Of a stretch of DNA of 64,000 nt, positions 40,766 to 50,010 are shown piece after piece. The stretch covers positions 1 to 64,000 of the forward strand of contig JAKLJW010000024.1 in NCBI GenBank assembly GCA_023150935.1, read 5' to 3'. Under the pieces are notes generated by a model. The model saw only the letters and a program-made list of their open reading frames with translations. It was not told the origin of the DNA and made no database searches. Origin of the DNA: Candidatus Binatia bacterium. GTDB lineage: Bacteria > Desulfobacterota > Binatia > HRBIN30. The position numbers and the translations under genes were made by a program. Within the stretch, counting starts at the first letter, position 1. Every line of letters starts with the position of its first letter.

Positions 40766-42130
40766 ATGGCGATCAGCTCGATAAATCCGGCGACAGGTGA
40801 GGTGGTGAGGCGGTTCAAGGCGGCGCCGCGCGCGGAGATCGAGCGGGCGCTCGCCGACGCCGACCGTGCCTTTCGGAGCTGGCGCGAACGTAGCATAGAC
40901 GAACGCAGCCGCGTCTTGCTCCGGGCGGCCGAGGTGCTGCGGGAGCGCAAGGCCGCTTACGCCCGTCTCGTCACGCTCGAGATGGGCAAGCCCATTGCCC
41001 AGTCCGAGGCCGAGATCGAGAAGTGCGCCGAGGGATGCGAGTATTACGCCGTCGAGGCGGCGCGCATGCTTGCCGACGAGGCGGTGAAGATCGAAGGCGG
41101 GAAGAGCCTCATCGTTTTCCAGCCTCTTGGCGTCGTGCTCGCGGTGATGCCGTGGAACTTCCCCTTCTGGCAGGTGTTCCGTTTCGCCGCCCCGGCCCTG
41201 ATGGCCGGCAACGTCGGCATCCTCAAACACGCCTCGAATGTACCGCAGTGTGCCCTGGCCATCGATGACGTGTTCCGCCGGTCCGGCTCCCCGCGCGGCG
41301 TGTTTCGTAATCTGTCGATCGGTGCCGGCGCGGTAAGCCAGCTCGTCGCCGATGACCGCGTGGCGGCCGTGACCCTGACCGGCAGCGAACTCGCCGGGGT
41401 CGAGGTCGCCGGAGCCGCGGGACGGCATCTTAAGAAGGTTGTGCTCGAGCTCGGCGGCGCCGACCCGTTCATCGTATTGAACGATGCCGACCTCGGCCGT
41501 GCCGCCGCGGTTGCCGCGCAGGCCCGTACGATGAACTCGGGTCAAAGCTGCATTGCCGCCAAGCGGTTCATCGTCGAGCGTGCCGTCGCGGCCGAGTTCA
41601 CCGCGCGCTTCGTTGCGGCCATGGCCGCATTGCGGGTGGGCGATCCGATGGACCCGGCCACGCAGGTCGGTCCGCTGGCCCGACCCGACCTCGTCGATGA
41701 GATCGACCGACAGGTGCGGCGCTCGGTACGCATGGGAGCGCGGGTCCTGACCGGCGGGCGCCGAATAGGAAGAGTGGGCAACTTCTACGCGCCGACCGTG
41801 CTCGACCGCGTGAAGTCGGGGATGCCCGCCCACGACGAGGAGGTCTTCGGGCCCGTCGGCGCCGTCATCGTCGCCCGCAACGAAGCGGACGCGGTCCGCA
41901 TCGCCAATGCCTCGCGCTTCGGTCTGGGCGGTTCGGTATGGGGACGCGACCTCGATCGCTGCGCGCATGTGGCCCGTCAGCTCGAGGTCGGAACCGTCTA
42001 CGTAAACGACTTCGTACGCTCGGATCGGCGCCTCCCCTTCGGCGGCGTGAAGAAGTCCGGGCACGGCCGAGAGCTTGGTGTATACGGGATCAAGGAGTTC
42101 ACCAACATCAAGACCATGGTGGCGCCGTGA
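40766..42130 (+). CDS. Aldehyde dehydrogenase, succinate-semialdehyde dehydrogenase-like
   Basis: A 454-residue NAD(P)-dependent aldehyde dehydrogenase, 28 bp after nrdJ. The start AISSINPATGEVV, the cofactor region VLAVMPWNFPFWQVFR, the general base in VLELGGADPFIVL (Glu) and the nucleophile in NSGQSCIAAKRF (Cys) are all present. The PWNFPFWQV form and short length match the bacterial succinate-semialdehyde dehydrogenase (GabD/Sad) branch. The ATG at 40766 has GGAGG at correct spacing; another ATG lies six bases earlier. Exact substrate is inferred only. Confidence 0.9.
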   Translation: MAISSINPATGEVVRRFKAAPRAEIERALADADRAFRSWRERSIDERSRVLLRAAEVLRERKAAYARLVTLEMGKPIAQSEAEIEKCAEGCEYYAVEAARMLADEAVKIEGGKSLIVFQPLGVVLAVMPWNFPFWQVFRFAAPALMAGNVGILKHASNVPQCALAIDDVFRRSGSPRGVFRNLSIGAGAVSQLVADDRVAAVTLTGSELAGVEVAGAAGRHLKKVVLELGGADPFIVLNDADLGRAAAVAAQARTMNSGQSCIAAKRFIVERAVAAEFTARFVAAMAALRVGDPMDPATQVGPLARPDLVDEIDRQVRRSVRMGARVLTGGRRIGRVGNFYAPTVLDRVKSGMPAHDEEVFGPVGAVIVARNEADAVRIANASRFGLGGSVWGRDLDRCAHVARQLEVGTVYVNDFVRSDRRLPFGGVKKSGHGRELGVYGIKEFTNIKTMVAP

Positions 42131-42173
42131 CCCGAGTCCCATCGTTCGCCGTTTGACCGGAGGATGTCTGACG

Positions 42174-42515
42174 ATGGGCGCGTACGTACTGGTCACCCGG
42201 GTGAATCCCGAGCAGATGGGCACCGTCGAGCGCCTGCACGAGATCGACGATCTGGTTCGCGGCCAGGTGAGCGCGCATTACCCCGGAGTCCGCTGGGTTA
42301 CCAGTTACGCCTTGCTCGGGCCGTTCGACTTCCTCGATATCTTCGAGGCGCCGGACGACGCGACCGCGGCTCATGTTCGGGCCATCGTGCAGTCGTTCGG
42401 CTACGTCTCCACGGAGATGTGGACGGCTGTGCCGCGAGAGCGCCTGCGTCGTCCGGTGACGAAGGGCGGGGCACGCGGTGCGGGCGAGGCGAAAGGCGGC
42501 ACCCGCGAACGTTAG
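42174..42515 (+). CDS. GYD-domain protein
   Basis: A 113-residue small protein of the GYD family (ferredoxin-like fold, unknown function). The segments YVLVTRVNPEQMGTVERLHE, VRWVTSYALLGPFDFLDIFE and APDDATAAHVRAIV followed by GYVSTEMWTAVP match the family. The C-terminal 20 residues are basic and probably disordered. It has a strong GGAGGA site and is 43 bp after the dehydrogenase, so probably cotranscribed. Confidence 0.87.
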   Translation: MGAYVLVTRVNPEQMGTVERLHEIDDLVRGQVSAHYPGVRWVTSYALLGPFDFLDIFEAPDDATAAHVRAIVQSFGYVSTEMWTAVPRERLRRPVTKGGARGAGEAKGGTRER

Positions 42516-42554
42516 CAAGAGGTTGCGAACCGCCGGCCCGGATTTCTCGATACA

Positions 42555-42579
42555 GCGGTCTCGGGTAAACCGAGACCGC
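42555..42579. terminator. Hairpin between convergent genes
   Basis: A perfect 10-bp stem (GCGGTCTCGG / CCGAGACCGC) with a five-base loop lies between the GYD gene and the convergent small Lys/Ala-rich gene. It is probably a two-way terminator. Confidence 0.75.
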
Positions 42580-42679
42580 CTCAGCCCGAACGGTTCCGGG
42601 GCTGCTATCGTCGCCGTCCTTCCGTTCGCCCCGCGGCGGCGCCGTGTCGAACGGCGCTGCCGGCGTCTTCAGCTACCTG

Positions 42680-42976
42680 TCAGCTCGCGCGCGCGGCCGG
42701 ACGGCGCCGCGATGCCTTGCGGGTTCCTTTCGCTTTCTTGGCGACTTTGGGGGCGCGTTCGAGCTCCATGCGCAACTCGTGCACGTACTTCTCGACCTGC
42801 GCCGCGACGGCGGCCGCCCGCTTGCGCAGTTGTGCAGCGCCCGACTCGAGCTGCTTCAGGATGCCGCTGGCGGCAGCCCGCTTGCGGATGTCGGTGCGCA
42901 GGCGCTTCGCCACGGTCTCGAGTTCGCGCACCAAGGCGCCAATACGGTCACTCTGGGCTGGCTTCTTCGCTACCAT
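42680..42976 (-). CDS. Small Lys/Ala-rich coiled protein (histone H1-like or phasin-like)
   Basis: A 98-residue, strongly basic, helical protein. The N-terminal 65 residues form a probable coiled coil (ALVRELETVAKRLRTDIRKR). The tail is made of Lys/Ala/Arg (KVAKKAKGTRKASRRRPAAR), as in bacterial H1-like DNA-binding proteins; phasin-like proteins are the other possibility. The ATG follows GGGAGG. It is 61 bp downstream of the GNAT/acyl-CoA-ligase gene on the same strand. Confidence 0.72.
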   Translation of the reverse strand: MVAKKPAQSDRIGALVRELETVAKRLRTDIRKRAAASGILKQLESGAAQLRKRAAAVAAQVEKYVHELRMELERAPKVAKKAKGTRKASRRRPAARAS

Positions 42977-43037
42977 GTGAACCTCCCTTTCCGGGACCGT
43001 TATACGTTACGTGGCCCCGCAGTAAACCCGTGACAAC

Positions 43038-45818
43038 TCAAAACCGATCCGTCGCTCCTTCCGGCTCCCAACCCGGCGCCGGCCGGGCCCGCACCGGCGC
43101 AATGCGCATCCGCCCGTCGACGACGATGGCCCCCTGTCCGGGTGCCAGGACCTTCACGGGGTTAAGATCGAGTTCCAGGACCTCGGGAACCGCTGCGACA
43201 AGAGCGGACACACGCATAATCGCGGAAATCAGGGCGTCTTTGTCCCCCGGCGGTGCGCCGCGATAGCCGTCGAGGAGCTTGCGGGCCCGCAAGCGGTCGA
43301 GCATCTCGGCGGCGTCGACGTCGGTGACCGGGGTCAAACGAAACGACACGTCGCGCACCAGCTCGACGAGCACACCGCCGAGACCGCAGACGAGCAAGGG
43401 ACCGAAGGTCGGGTCGGTGGTCACGCCGACGAGCGCTTCAATGCCGCCACGCACCTCGCGTTGGAGCAGCACGCCCTCGAGCGGCAAACCGGCGGCGATC
43501 ATACGCGCATCGAGCGCGGCCACCGCGTCGCGCACTTCAGCGGCCGATTCGAGCCCGAGGACCACGCCACCGACATCGCTCTTATGCACCAGGCCCGGGG
43601 CCACCGCCTTGACCACCAGCGGATAGCCCAGCCACTCCGCCGCCGCGGGCGCCTCCGCCACGGTCGTCAACTGGCCCGGCGCGAAGCGGATGCCGGCGGC
43701 CCACAGCATCGTCGCCAGGTCGGCCGGGCCCACCCACACGGGACCGTCGGCGGCGGCCAGGACGCGATCCACCACCGCCCGCACGGCGGTGTACGCAAAG
43801 CGGTCGAGGCTCTGCATCGTCCCACGCGGTCGGCAGCGCCAGCGGCCGTAGCGGTGCGCGGCGGCCAGCGCGAGCGCGGCGTCTTCCGGGAACCGGTACA
43901 CCGGCAGGCGCCCGCGGGCGCCGCCGTGCAGGCGATCCGGGGCCGCGCGCGCAGCGATGAAGACGGCGATGACCGGCTTGTCGGGAGGAACTCGGCCCGC
44001 CCCCGCACCCAGGGCCGCCACGACCGGCTCGATCTGCGCTTCGTCGACGGGAATGAAGATCGCCACCACCGAATCGATATTGGGATCGTCACCGACGATG
44101 GCAACGCACTTCTCGAACTGCTCCGCAGTCGCCGAAGCGATCATGTCCACCGGATTGGTCACGGCGGCCTGCGCCGGGAGGATCTCTCGCAGCCGCGCCT
44201 GCGACGCCGGCGTGAGCTCCGGAAGCGAAAGCCCGTGCGCCTCGCACGCATCGGCCACCAGGATGCCCGGTCCGCCCGCATTGGTCACCACGCCCACGCG
44301 CGGGCCGGCGGGAACCGGCTGCGTCGCCAGCAGGGCGGCAACATCGAACAACTGCTCGAGCGTGTCGGTACGAATCACGCCGGCCTGCTCGAACAGCGCG
44401 TCGACGGCAACGTCGAGGTTGGCCAGTGCCGCCGAATGGCTCGACGCCGCCCGTGTCCCGGCCGCCGACCGCCCCGACTTCACGGCCACGATCGGCTTTT
44501 GCCGCGCCACGTCGGGAGCGATACGGGCGAACTTCCGCGGGTTACCGAAGCTCTCCAGGTAAAGCACGATCACCCGCGTGTGCGGGTCTTCGGCCCAGTA
44601 ACACAAGAGGTCGTTACCGGAGACGTCCGCCTTGTTGCCGACGGACACGAACGAGGACAGCCCGACGTTGAGCGAGCGCGCATAATCGAGGACGGCGAGG
44701 CCGAGCGCACCACTTTGCGAGAGCATGCCAATGTTGCCGGGCGGCGGCCACGTCGGAGCGAAGGTGGCATTGAGGGAGACCTCGGGTGCCGTGTTCAGGA
44801 TACCCATGCAGTTCGGCCCGACCATGCGCATGCCGGAGCCGCGGACAAGCGACGTCAGGCGCGCTTCGGCCTCACGCCCCGCCGCCGACGTTTCCGCGAA
44901 GCCCGCGGAGATCACCACGACCCCGCGAACGCCGGCCCCGGCACAGTCCTGCACCACCGTCTCGACGGCAGCGGCCGGCACCGCGATAACGGCGAGGTCG
45001 ACCGGCGCACCGATGGCCGTGACCGTCGGGTAGGCCCGCAAGCCCTCTATTTCCGTCGCGCCGGGATTGACCGGGTAAATCGGTCCGGTGAAACCGCCGG
45101 CCCGCAGGTTGGCGACCAGCCGATGGCCGATCGACCCCGGAGTCCGCGACGCGCCGATCACCGCAACCGCCCGGGGTTCCAGAATCCCGCGCACACTCCG
45201 GGAAGCCGCCATTCGGTCCCGGGTGTCGCTGGCCTGCATGAACTCCTCGGTTTCTTCGGTGGGAAACGTGACCCGCACGACACCGGCTTCGATCGACTGC
45301 CGCGCCACGAAGCCGCTGTTGGCGAACACCTCCAGCATCTGGTTGTTCTCGCCCAGCACGTCGGCCTGAAACTCGGTAATACCGTTGGCTCGCGCCAGCG
45401 GCACGAGATGTTCGAGCAGCACCGTCCCGATGCCGCGACCCTGGTGATCGTCCGCTACGGCAAACGCCACCTCGGCCCGTGACGGGGAACTCGCCTCGTC
45501 CCCACCTTCCGGCGGTTCCAGCGCCATGAAGCGCCCAACCCCGATGATTTGCTCCTCGCCGCCGATGCACAGGGTCGCCACCAGGGCGACATGACGTACG
45601 AAGTCAGGCTCGGTAAAGCGGCGCAACTCGTCCTCGGTCAGCCGCTTCTTCGCCCCGAAGAAGCGGAAGTAGACCGAGCGCTGACTCATGTGCTGGAAAT
45701 GGTCGACCAGACGCCCCTTATCGTCGGGGCGAATGGCGCGGATGTTGATCGAACCCCCGTCCTTGAGGATTTCGCGTACGGCGTAAGTCCGCGCATCCAT
45801 TCCCTGGTCGCTCACCAT
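43038..45818 (-). CDS. GNAT acetyltransferase fused to ADP-forming acyl-CoA synthetase (Pat-like)
   Basis: A 926-residue fusion. Residues about 1-190 are a GNAT domain with the acetyl-CoA loop VADDHQGRGIGTVLLEHL. Next are a CoA-binding domain (AVAVIGASRTPGSIGHRL, about 205-330) and a succinyl-CoA-ligase-like part with AASSHSAALA, which retains the His phosphorylated in active synthetases. An ATP-grasp domain (about 690-915, PLVVKAVAPGLVHKSDVGGV) completes it. Pat enzymes acetylate lysines, for example on acetyl-CoA synthetase; most have GNAT at the C terminus, so this is the reversed order. The start is the ATG at 45818 or 45800. It is divergent from the ATPase operon. Confidence 0.9.
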   Translation of the reverse strand: MVSDQGMDARTYAVREILKDGGSINIRAIRPDDKGRLVDHFQHMSQRSVYFRFFGAKKRLTEDELRRFTEPDFVRHVALVATLCIGGEEQIIGVGRFMALEPPEGGDEASSPSRAEVAFAVADDHQGRGIGTVLLEHLVPLARANGITEFQADVLGENNQMLEVFANSGFVARQSIEAGVVRVTFPTEETEEFMQASDTRDRMAASRSVRGILEPRAVAVIGASRTPGSIGHRLVANLRAGGFTGPIYPVNPGATEIEGLRAYPTVTAIGAPVDLAVIAVPAAAVETVVQDCAGAGVRGVVVISAGFAETSAAGREAEARLTSLVRGSGMRMVGPNCMGILNTAPEVSLNATFAPTWPPPGNIGMLSQSGALGLAVLDYARSLNVGLSSFVSVGNKADVSGNDLLCYWAEDPHTRVIVLYLESFGNPRKFARIAPDVARQKPIVAVKSGRSAAGTRAASSHSAALANLDVAVDALFEQAGVIRTDTLEQLFDVAALLATQPVPAGPRVGVVTNAGGPGILVADACEAHGLSLPELTPASQARLREILPAQAAVTNPVDMIASATAEQFEKCVAIVGDDPNIDSVVAIFIPVDEAQIEPVVAALGAGAGRVPPDKPVIAVFIAARAAPDRLHGGARGRLPVYRFPEDAALALAAAHRYGRWRCRPRGTMQSLDRFAYTAVRAVVDRVLAAADGPVWVGPADLATMLWAAGIRFAPGQLTTVAEAPAAAEWLGYPLVVKAVAPGLVHKSDVGGVVLGLESAAEVRDAVAALDARMIAAGLPLEGVLLQREVRGGIEALVGVTTDPTFGPLLVCGLGGVLVELVRDVSFRLTPVTDVDAAEMLDRLRARKLLDGYRGAPPGDKDALISAIMRVSALVAAVPEVLELDLNPVKVLAPGQGAIVVDGRMRIAPVRARPAPGWEPEGATDRF

Positions 45819-46094
45819 CTCACCCCAACTCCCCCCAACCCTCAAGCCCTCGATCCCACAAGCCCCCCAAAGCACACCCCGTTCCGCCCAGTCCAACACC
45901 GTCCCACCAGCGCCGCGCACCCCCACGGCAACCCTGCCTGAGAGTGCATCTTCCCAGGACTGCGAAGCAAGCGTCCGCCGCGGGGTGCCCGGCCTCGCTA
46001 GCAATGTGGGTCGACGCCGCGGGCATGTTTGCTGCTTCAGTACCTTCGTGGCTGCGCCACATTACAAACCACGCGCAGCGTGGAGGCCGTGGCC

Positions 46095-46424
46095 ATGCAA
46101 GAGCCACTGCGCGTCATCCTGGCAGCGGAAACGGACGCGCGCGCCGAACTCGACGCGGCAGAAGGGGAGGTTCGCACCCTCGTCGCTGCCGCCGAGGATG
46201 AAGTACGCCGTAACCGTGCGGCCGCCGAGGCTGCCCGCGAAGCTATCGCCGCAGCCGCCGCCGGCGACCTGATCAAAGCCGCGCGCGCCGAAGCGGCGCG
46301 CCTGCGGCAGGAAGGCCAGACCGCCATCGCACGGATGGAGGCCACGGCCGCCGCCCATGGCGGCGCCGCCGTCGAGGCGGTGTTGGCTCTGGTCCTCGCC
46401 ATCGGGGTCGGCCATGGCGACTGA
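46095..46424 (+). CDS. atpH: V/A-type ATPase peripheral-stalk subunit H (G-like)
   Basis: A 109-residue protein, almost entirely an Ala/Glu/Arg-rich coiled coil (AEDEVRRNRAAAEAAREAIA), with a hydrophobic C-terminal end. It would pair with subunit E to form the peripheral stalk. The ATG has GGAGG seven bases upstream. It is the first gene of the operon and overlaps atpC by 11 bp. The identification rests on position and coiled-coil pattern more than on a sequence signature. Confidence 0.78.
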   Translation: MQEPLRVILAAETDARAELDAAEGEVRTLVAAAEDEVRRNRAAAEAAREAIAAAAAGDLIKAARAEAARLRQEGQTAIARMEATAAAHGGAAVEAVLALVLAIGVGHGD

Positions 46425-47439
46425 TCTCGCCCGCTACGCCGTCGCCAACGCCCGGGCCCGCTCTCTCCTCGGCCGTCTGATCGGCGGCCAGGGACTCGAA
46501 GCTCTCGCCGGCCAGCCATCCGCCGGCGCGGTGGTCGACGCGCTGCAACAGACGCCGTACGCGGCGGCGCTGGCCCCGGCAGGGGTAAGGGCCGAGCGTG
46601 CCCTCGCCGAGCGGGCCGCCGTCGTCGGGCGGACCCTGCTGCGCACGCTTCACGACCCGGAACGGGCGTTCCTCCATCGGTATCTCCTGCACCATGAAGT
46701 CGACAACCTCAAAGTCCTCGTACGGGGCGTGGCAGCGCGACTCCCGGCCGAGCGGCTGCGGCCGCACCTCGTCGCGCTCGACGGGGTCGGCACCCTCGAT
46801 CTCGAACCTCTGCTCGCGAGCAAGGACATCCCCGACCTCGTCGACCGGCTGGCAACCAGCCCCTACGCGGGCCCGCTCCGCCAGGCCCTGCCGCAGTGGC
46901 GGACCACCGGTCCGTTTGCGCTGGAAGTCGCCATCGAACTGGACTTCTACGACCGGTTATGGGCGGCCACCGCTACCCTGACAAGCCGCGACCGGGACGC
47001 CGTACGGGGCTTGCTTGGTCCGCTTTTCGACGTTCTCAACCTGAGCTGGATCGTCCGTTACCGAGAAGCCTGCGGCCTGTCGCCCGAGGAAACGCTCGCG
47101 TACACGTTGCGCCAGGGGCGATGGCTGACCACGAGGCGGCGCCGAGAGTTGGCGACCCTCCCGGCCCGTAACTGGGACCAGCCTTTGCAGCGGACGCCTT
47201 ACGCCGCCGCATTCGCGCCGGACGTGAATTTCGAGCGCCCGGCGTTGGAGCTTACCCGCATGGTGGCCGCGGCGGCGCAAAGCGCATGTGCCGGGTACCC
47301 CTTCCACCTCGGCGTACCCCTGGCGTGCGTGATGTCCTACGAGATCGAGATCCGGGACCTGCAGCGCATCCTGGCGGCGAAGGCTCTGGGCGCCGGAGGT
47401 GCGGGTGAGAGTGGTCTGGTGGCCACCGTTCGACACTGA
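46414..47439 (+). CDS. atpC: V/A-type ATPase subunit C (d-type)
   Basis: A 341-residue funnel-shaped subunit that links the central stalk to the membrane ring. The protein is helical with repeated YA.A and LR.Y motifs; YLLHHEVDNLKVLVRGV and SYEIEIRDLQRILAAKALG match the V-ATPase d/AC39 family. The ATG lies inside the end of atpH. Order and length agree with the other subunits of the operon. Confidence 0.88.
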   Translation: MATDLARYAVANARARSLLGRLIGGQGLEALAGQPSAGAVVDALQQTPYAAALAPAGVRAERALAERAAVVGRTLLRTLHDPERAFLHRYLLHHEVDNLKVLVRGVAARLPAERLRPHLVALDGVGTLDLEPLLASKDIPDLVDRLATSPYAGPLRQALPQWRTTGPFALEVAIELDFYDRLWAATATLTSRDRDAVRGLLGPLFDVLNLSWIVRYREACGLSPEETLAYTLRQGRWLTTRRRRELATLPARNWDQPLQRTPYAAAFAPDVNFERPALELTRMVAAAAQSACAGYPFHLGVPLACVMSYEIEIRDLQRILAAKALGAGGAGESGLVATVRH

Positions 47440-47448
47440 GGCGATCGC

Positions 47449-49578
47449 ATGTTGACACCGGAACCGATGCTCCATCTCTCGATCATGGTGCTCGACCGCG
47501 ATCTCGAAGCGGCAACCCGGGCGGTGGCGACCGCCGGCGTACTGCATCTGCTCGACGTCCGGCACTCGATCCACGCGCCGTCCGCAGTCCGCCCGTACGA
47601 CGTGGCCGAGCGCGTCGCGCATCTCGAAGGTCTGTCGCGAACCCTGCGGCAGGCGACCGCCTTCGTCGGCGCGGTCAGGTTCGATTCCGACGAGAGCGAG
47701 GCGCCGCCGGACGACACGGTAGCCGCGAGCGAGGTAGACGCGCGCGTCACCACGCTCGCTGCCGAAATCGACGCTCTCCGCGAGAAAATGGCGGCGGTCA
47801 ATGCCGACATCGAGCGGCTGACCACGCGGCAGCGCCATCTGCGCGCGCTGGCTCCCGTCGGCGTCGCGCTCGAGACCCTGCGCAACCTGCGCTACGTGAC
47901 CCTCGTTTCGGGTTTACTGCCGCAGCGCAACCTGCCGCGCCTGCGCGAAAGCCTCGCCACTATCCCGCACCTGCTCATACCCAGCAGCGCGCCGGGCCGG
48001 GACGGTCGATTGCTCATAAGCGCTGTCTGCTTGCAGCCGTCGAAGGACGTCCTCGATCGGGCCTTGCGTGGCGCCCAGCTCGAACGGGTCGAAGTGCCGG
48101 CCGATCTCGATGGCACTCCCGACGATTTACTCGGTGAAGTAACGGACGGGATCGACGCCCGGCACGCCGAGCTCGATCGGCTGGAAACGGAGCGGAGGGC
48201 GCTGGGGATGAAGCGGCGCGTGGAGTTGCGGGCCCTGGCGACCCGGGTCGAACGCGAACGGTTGTTCCTGGAGGCGCGTGGCAAGATGGGTCGTTCGGAA
48301 CGCACGGCGCTACTGGCCGGCTGGGTTCCCGCCCGCCTCGCCTCTCGTCTCGAGGCCGCCGTCCGGAACGGAACGCAAGATCGCTGTGTCCTGCAGTGGA
48401 GCGCACCGGAGGCTCTGACCGCCGTGCGGCGAGGCATGGTCGGCGTGCCGATCCTGTTGCGCAACCCGTGGCTCATCCGGCCGTTCGAGCATTTGCTGCG
48501 CAATTACGGCCTGCCGCAGTACGACGAGATCGAACCCACGACGATTCTCGCAGCAACCTTCCTTCTCATGTTCGGCTTCATGTTCGGCGATGTCGGTCAG
48601 GGCGCCGTCCTGTTCGCTGTCGGTTACTTCCTGTACCGGCGTCCGGCCGGCTACCGCGACTACGCGGTCATGTTGATGGAATGCGGCGTCTCGGCGATCG
48701 TCTTCGGATTCCTTTACGGCAGCGTTTTCGGCGTCGAGCACTGGCTGCCGGCATTGTGGTTGCGGCCGATGGAGGACATGCCGGCATTGATTCGCGCCGC
48801 GGTGATCTTCGGCGCTCTGCTGCTCAGTCTCGGCTTCCTCCTCAACCTGTTCAACGCCTGGCGCCGGCGCGATCTCCGGGCGCTCTTGGAGCGTAACGGG
48901 TTGTTTGCCGCGGTGGCCTACTGGACGGCCATTGGCCTGCTCCTGCGCCGTCTGATCGGCGGACCGGATGCGGTCACTCTCGGAACCGCGCTGATCTGGG
49001 TGTCTGTCCCGCTGGCGGCAATCTTCCTGAAGGATCCGGCGGCGGCGGTGTGGCGGGCGCGGCGGGAGGGTAAGCGGCTCGACTTCAACGAGGTGTTCGC
49101 CTCCCTCGTGCAGGCGGCGGTGGAGGTTCTGGACACGTTTATCAGCAGTGTCTCCAACACGGCCACGTTCATCCGGCTGGCCGCCTTCGCCTTGAGTCAC
49201 GCCGGCCTCTTCCTGGCCGTCTTCAGTCTGGCCGACGTTGTCGGGCAGAGCGGGGCAGGAAGTGCCGGGGCGGCACTCGTCCTGGTGATCGGCAATCTGC
49301 TGATCATCGTTCTGGAGGGATTGATCGTCGCCATCCAGAGTGTGCGGCTCGAGTACTTCGAGTTTTTCAGCAAGTTCTACGGCGGCGGCGGCGAGGAGTA
49401 TCGCCCCTTGCGGATCGCCGCGGTTCCGCCCGGCCCATCCCGAGCTACTAGTTGGCGAGTTCGTCGCATGGTGCGAAGAATTTCGGAATGCGGATTGCGG
49501 ATTGCGGACGAGGGATTCATGAGTTCCGCAATCCGCATTCCGCAATCCGCAATGGGTTGCGGGCGAAGCCCGCGCTGA
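47449..49578 (+). CDS. atpI: V/A-type ATPase subunit I (a-type) with repeat-encoded tail
   Basis: A 709-residue ion-channel subunit. The N-terminal half (about 1-350) is a cytoplasmic coiled arm. From about residue 360 there are seven or eight membrane helices, including MFGFMFGDVGQGAVLFAVGY and the late helix GLIVAIQSVRLEYFEFFSKF with the essential Arg region. The native end is probably near EEYRPLRI (about 655). The last 45 or so residues are encoded by intergenic-type sequence, including the 18-bp-stem hairpin repeat at 49484-49542, so the tail is probably accidental. It lies 9 bp after atpC. Confidence 0.92.
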   Translation: MLTPEPMLHLSIMVLDRDLEAATRAVATAGVLHLLDVRHSIHAPSAVRPYDVAERVAHLEGLSRTLRQATAFVGAVRFDSDESEAPPDDTVAASEVDARVTTLAAEIDALREKMAAVNADIERLTTRQRHLRALAPVGVALETLRNLRYVTLVSGLLPQRNLPRLRESLATIPHLLIPSSAPGRDGRLLISAVCLQPSKDVLDRALRGAQLERVEVPADLDGTPDDLLGEVTDGIDARHAELDRLETERRALGMKRRVELRALATRVERERLFLEARGKMGRSERTALLAGWVPARLASRLEAAVRNGTQDRCVLQWSAPEALTAVRRGMVGVPILLRNPWLIRPFEHLLRNYGLPQYDEIEPTTILAATFLLMFGFMFGDVGQGAVLFAVGYFLYRRPAGYRDYAVMLMECGVSAIVFGFLYGSVFGVEHWLPALWLRPMEDMPALIRAAVIFGALLLSLGFLLNLFNAWRRRDLRALLERNGLFAAVAYWTAIGLLLRRLIGGPDAVTLGTALIWVSVPLAAIFLKDPAAAVWRARREGKRLDFNEVFASLVQAAVEVLDTFISSVSNTATFIRLAAFALSHAGLFLAVFSLADVVGQSGAGSAGAALVLVIGNLLIIVLEGLIVAIQSVRLEYFEFFSKFYGGGGEEYRPLRIAAVPPGPSRATSWRVRRMVRRISECGLRIADEGFMSSAIRIPQSAMGCGRSPR
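49484..49542. repeat. GCGGATT hairpin repeat inside the end of atpI
   Basis: CGGAATGCGGATTGCGGA at 49484-49501 is exactly complementary to 49525-49542, giving an 18-bp stem around a 23-base loop. The arms are themselves made of repeated GCGGATT units. The structure lies within the open frame of atpI, just before the next gene. Confidence 0.9.
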
Positions 49579-49580
49579 GC
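49554..49580 (+). repeat. Dispersed hairpin repeat, copy 2
   Basis: Matches 52-79 almost exactly (GCGGGC, loop, GCCCGC, GCTGAGC). It includes the atpI stop codon and lies just before the ribosome site of atpK. Confidence 0.75.
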
Positions 49581-49602
49581 GGAGAGAGGAGAAAGAGCAT
49601 CC

Positions 49603-50010
49603 ATGACCATCCTCGATAACAGAACGATCGCACCTGGTGCGGCCACGCCGCGGCGGCGGATTGTATGGGCGGTACTTGCGAACCTCGCCGTCGTGGGCGG
49701 GGTGGCGCTGGTCGTCGCCCTGGTTCTCGGCAGCCTGTTCACGGTCGGCGCCGAGACTGCGCCCGCGGGCCGGGCCGGCCCGCTCGGTGACCAGGCCGTC
49801 ATGTGGGGATTCATGGCCGCCGCGCTGGCCACCGGGATCGGCTCTTTGGGGGCGGCTTACGCCGTCGGACACGTCGGCGCTGCCGCCGTCGGAGCGATGG
49901 GCGAGCGACCGGAGATTGCCGGTCGGGCGCTGATCTTCGTCGGCCTGGCGGAAGGGGTCGCGATCTACGGGCTGATCGTCGCCATTATGATTCTGGGGCG
50001 GCTGGGATGA
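49603..50010 (+). CDS. atpK: V/A-type ATPase membrane ring subunit K (c)
   Basis: A 135-residue proteolipid. An N-terminal hydrophobic segment (about 20-47) is followed by the two-helix c hairpin, with GSLGAAYAVGHVGAAAVGAM and the ion-binding Glu in VGLAEGVAIYGLIVAIMIL. The extra first helix could be a cleaved signal or an added span. One hairpin means a single carboxylate per subunit. I see no clear sodium-site signature, so the coupling ion is undecided. Overlaps atpF (ATGA). Confidence 0.92.
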   Translation: MTILDNRTIAPGAATPRRRIVWAVLANLAVVGGVALVVALVLGSLFTVGAETAPAGRAGPLGDQAVMWGFMAAALATGIGSLGAAYAVGHVGAAAVGAMGERPEIAGRALIFVGLAEGVAIYGLIVAIMILGRLG

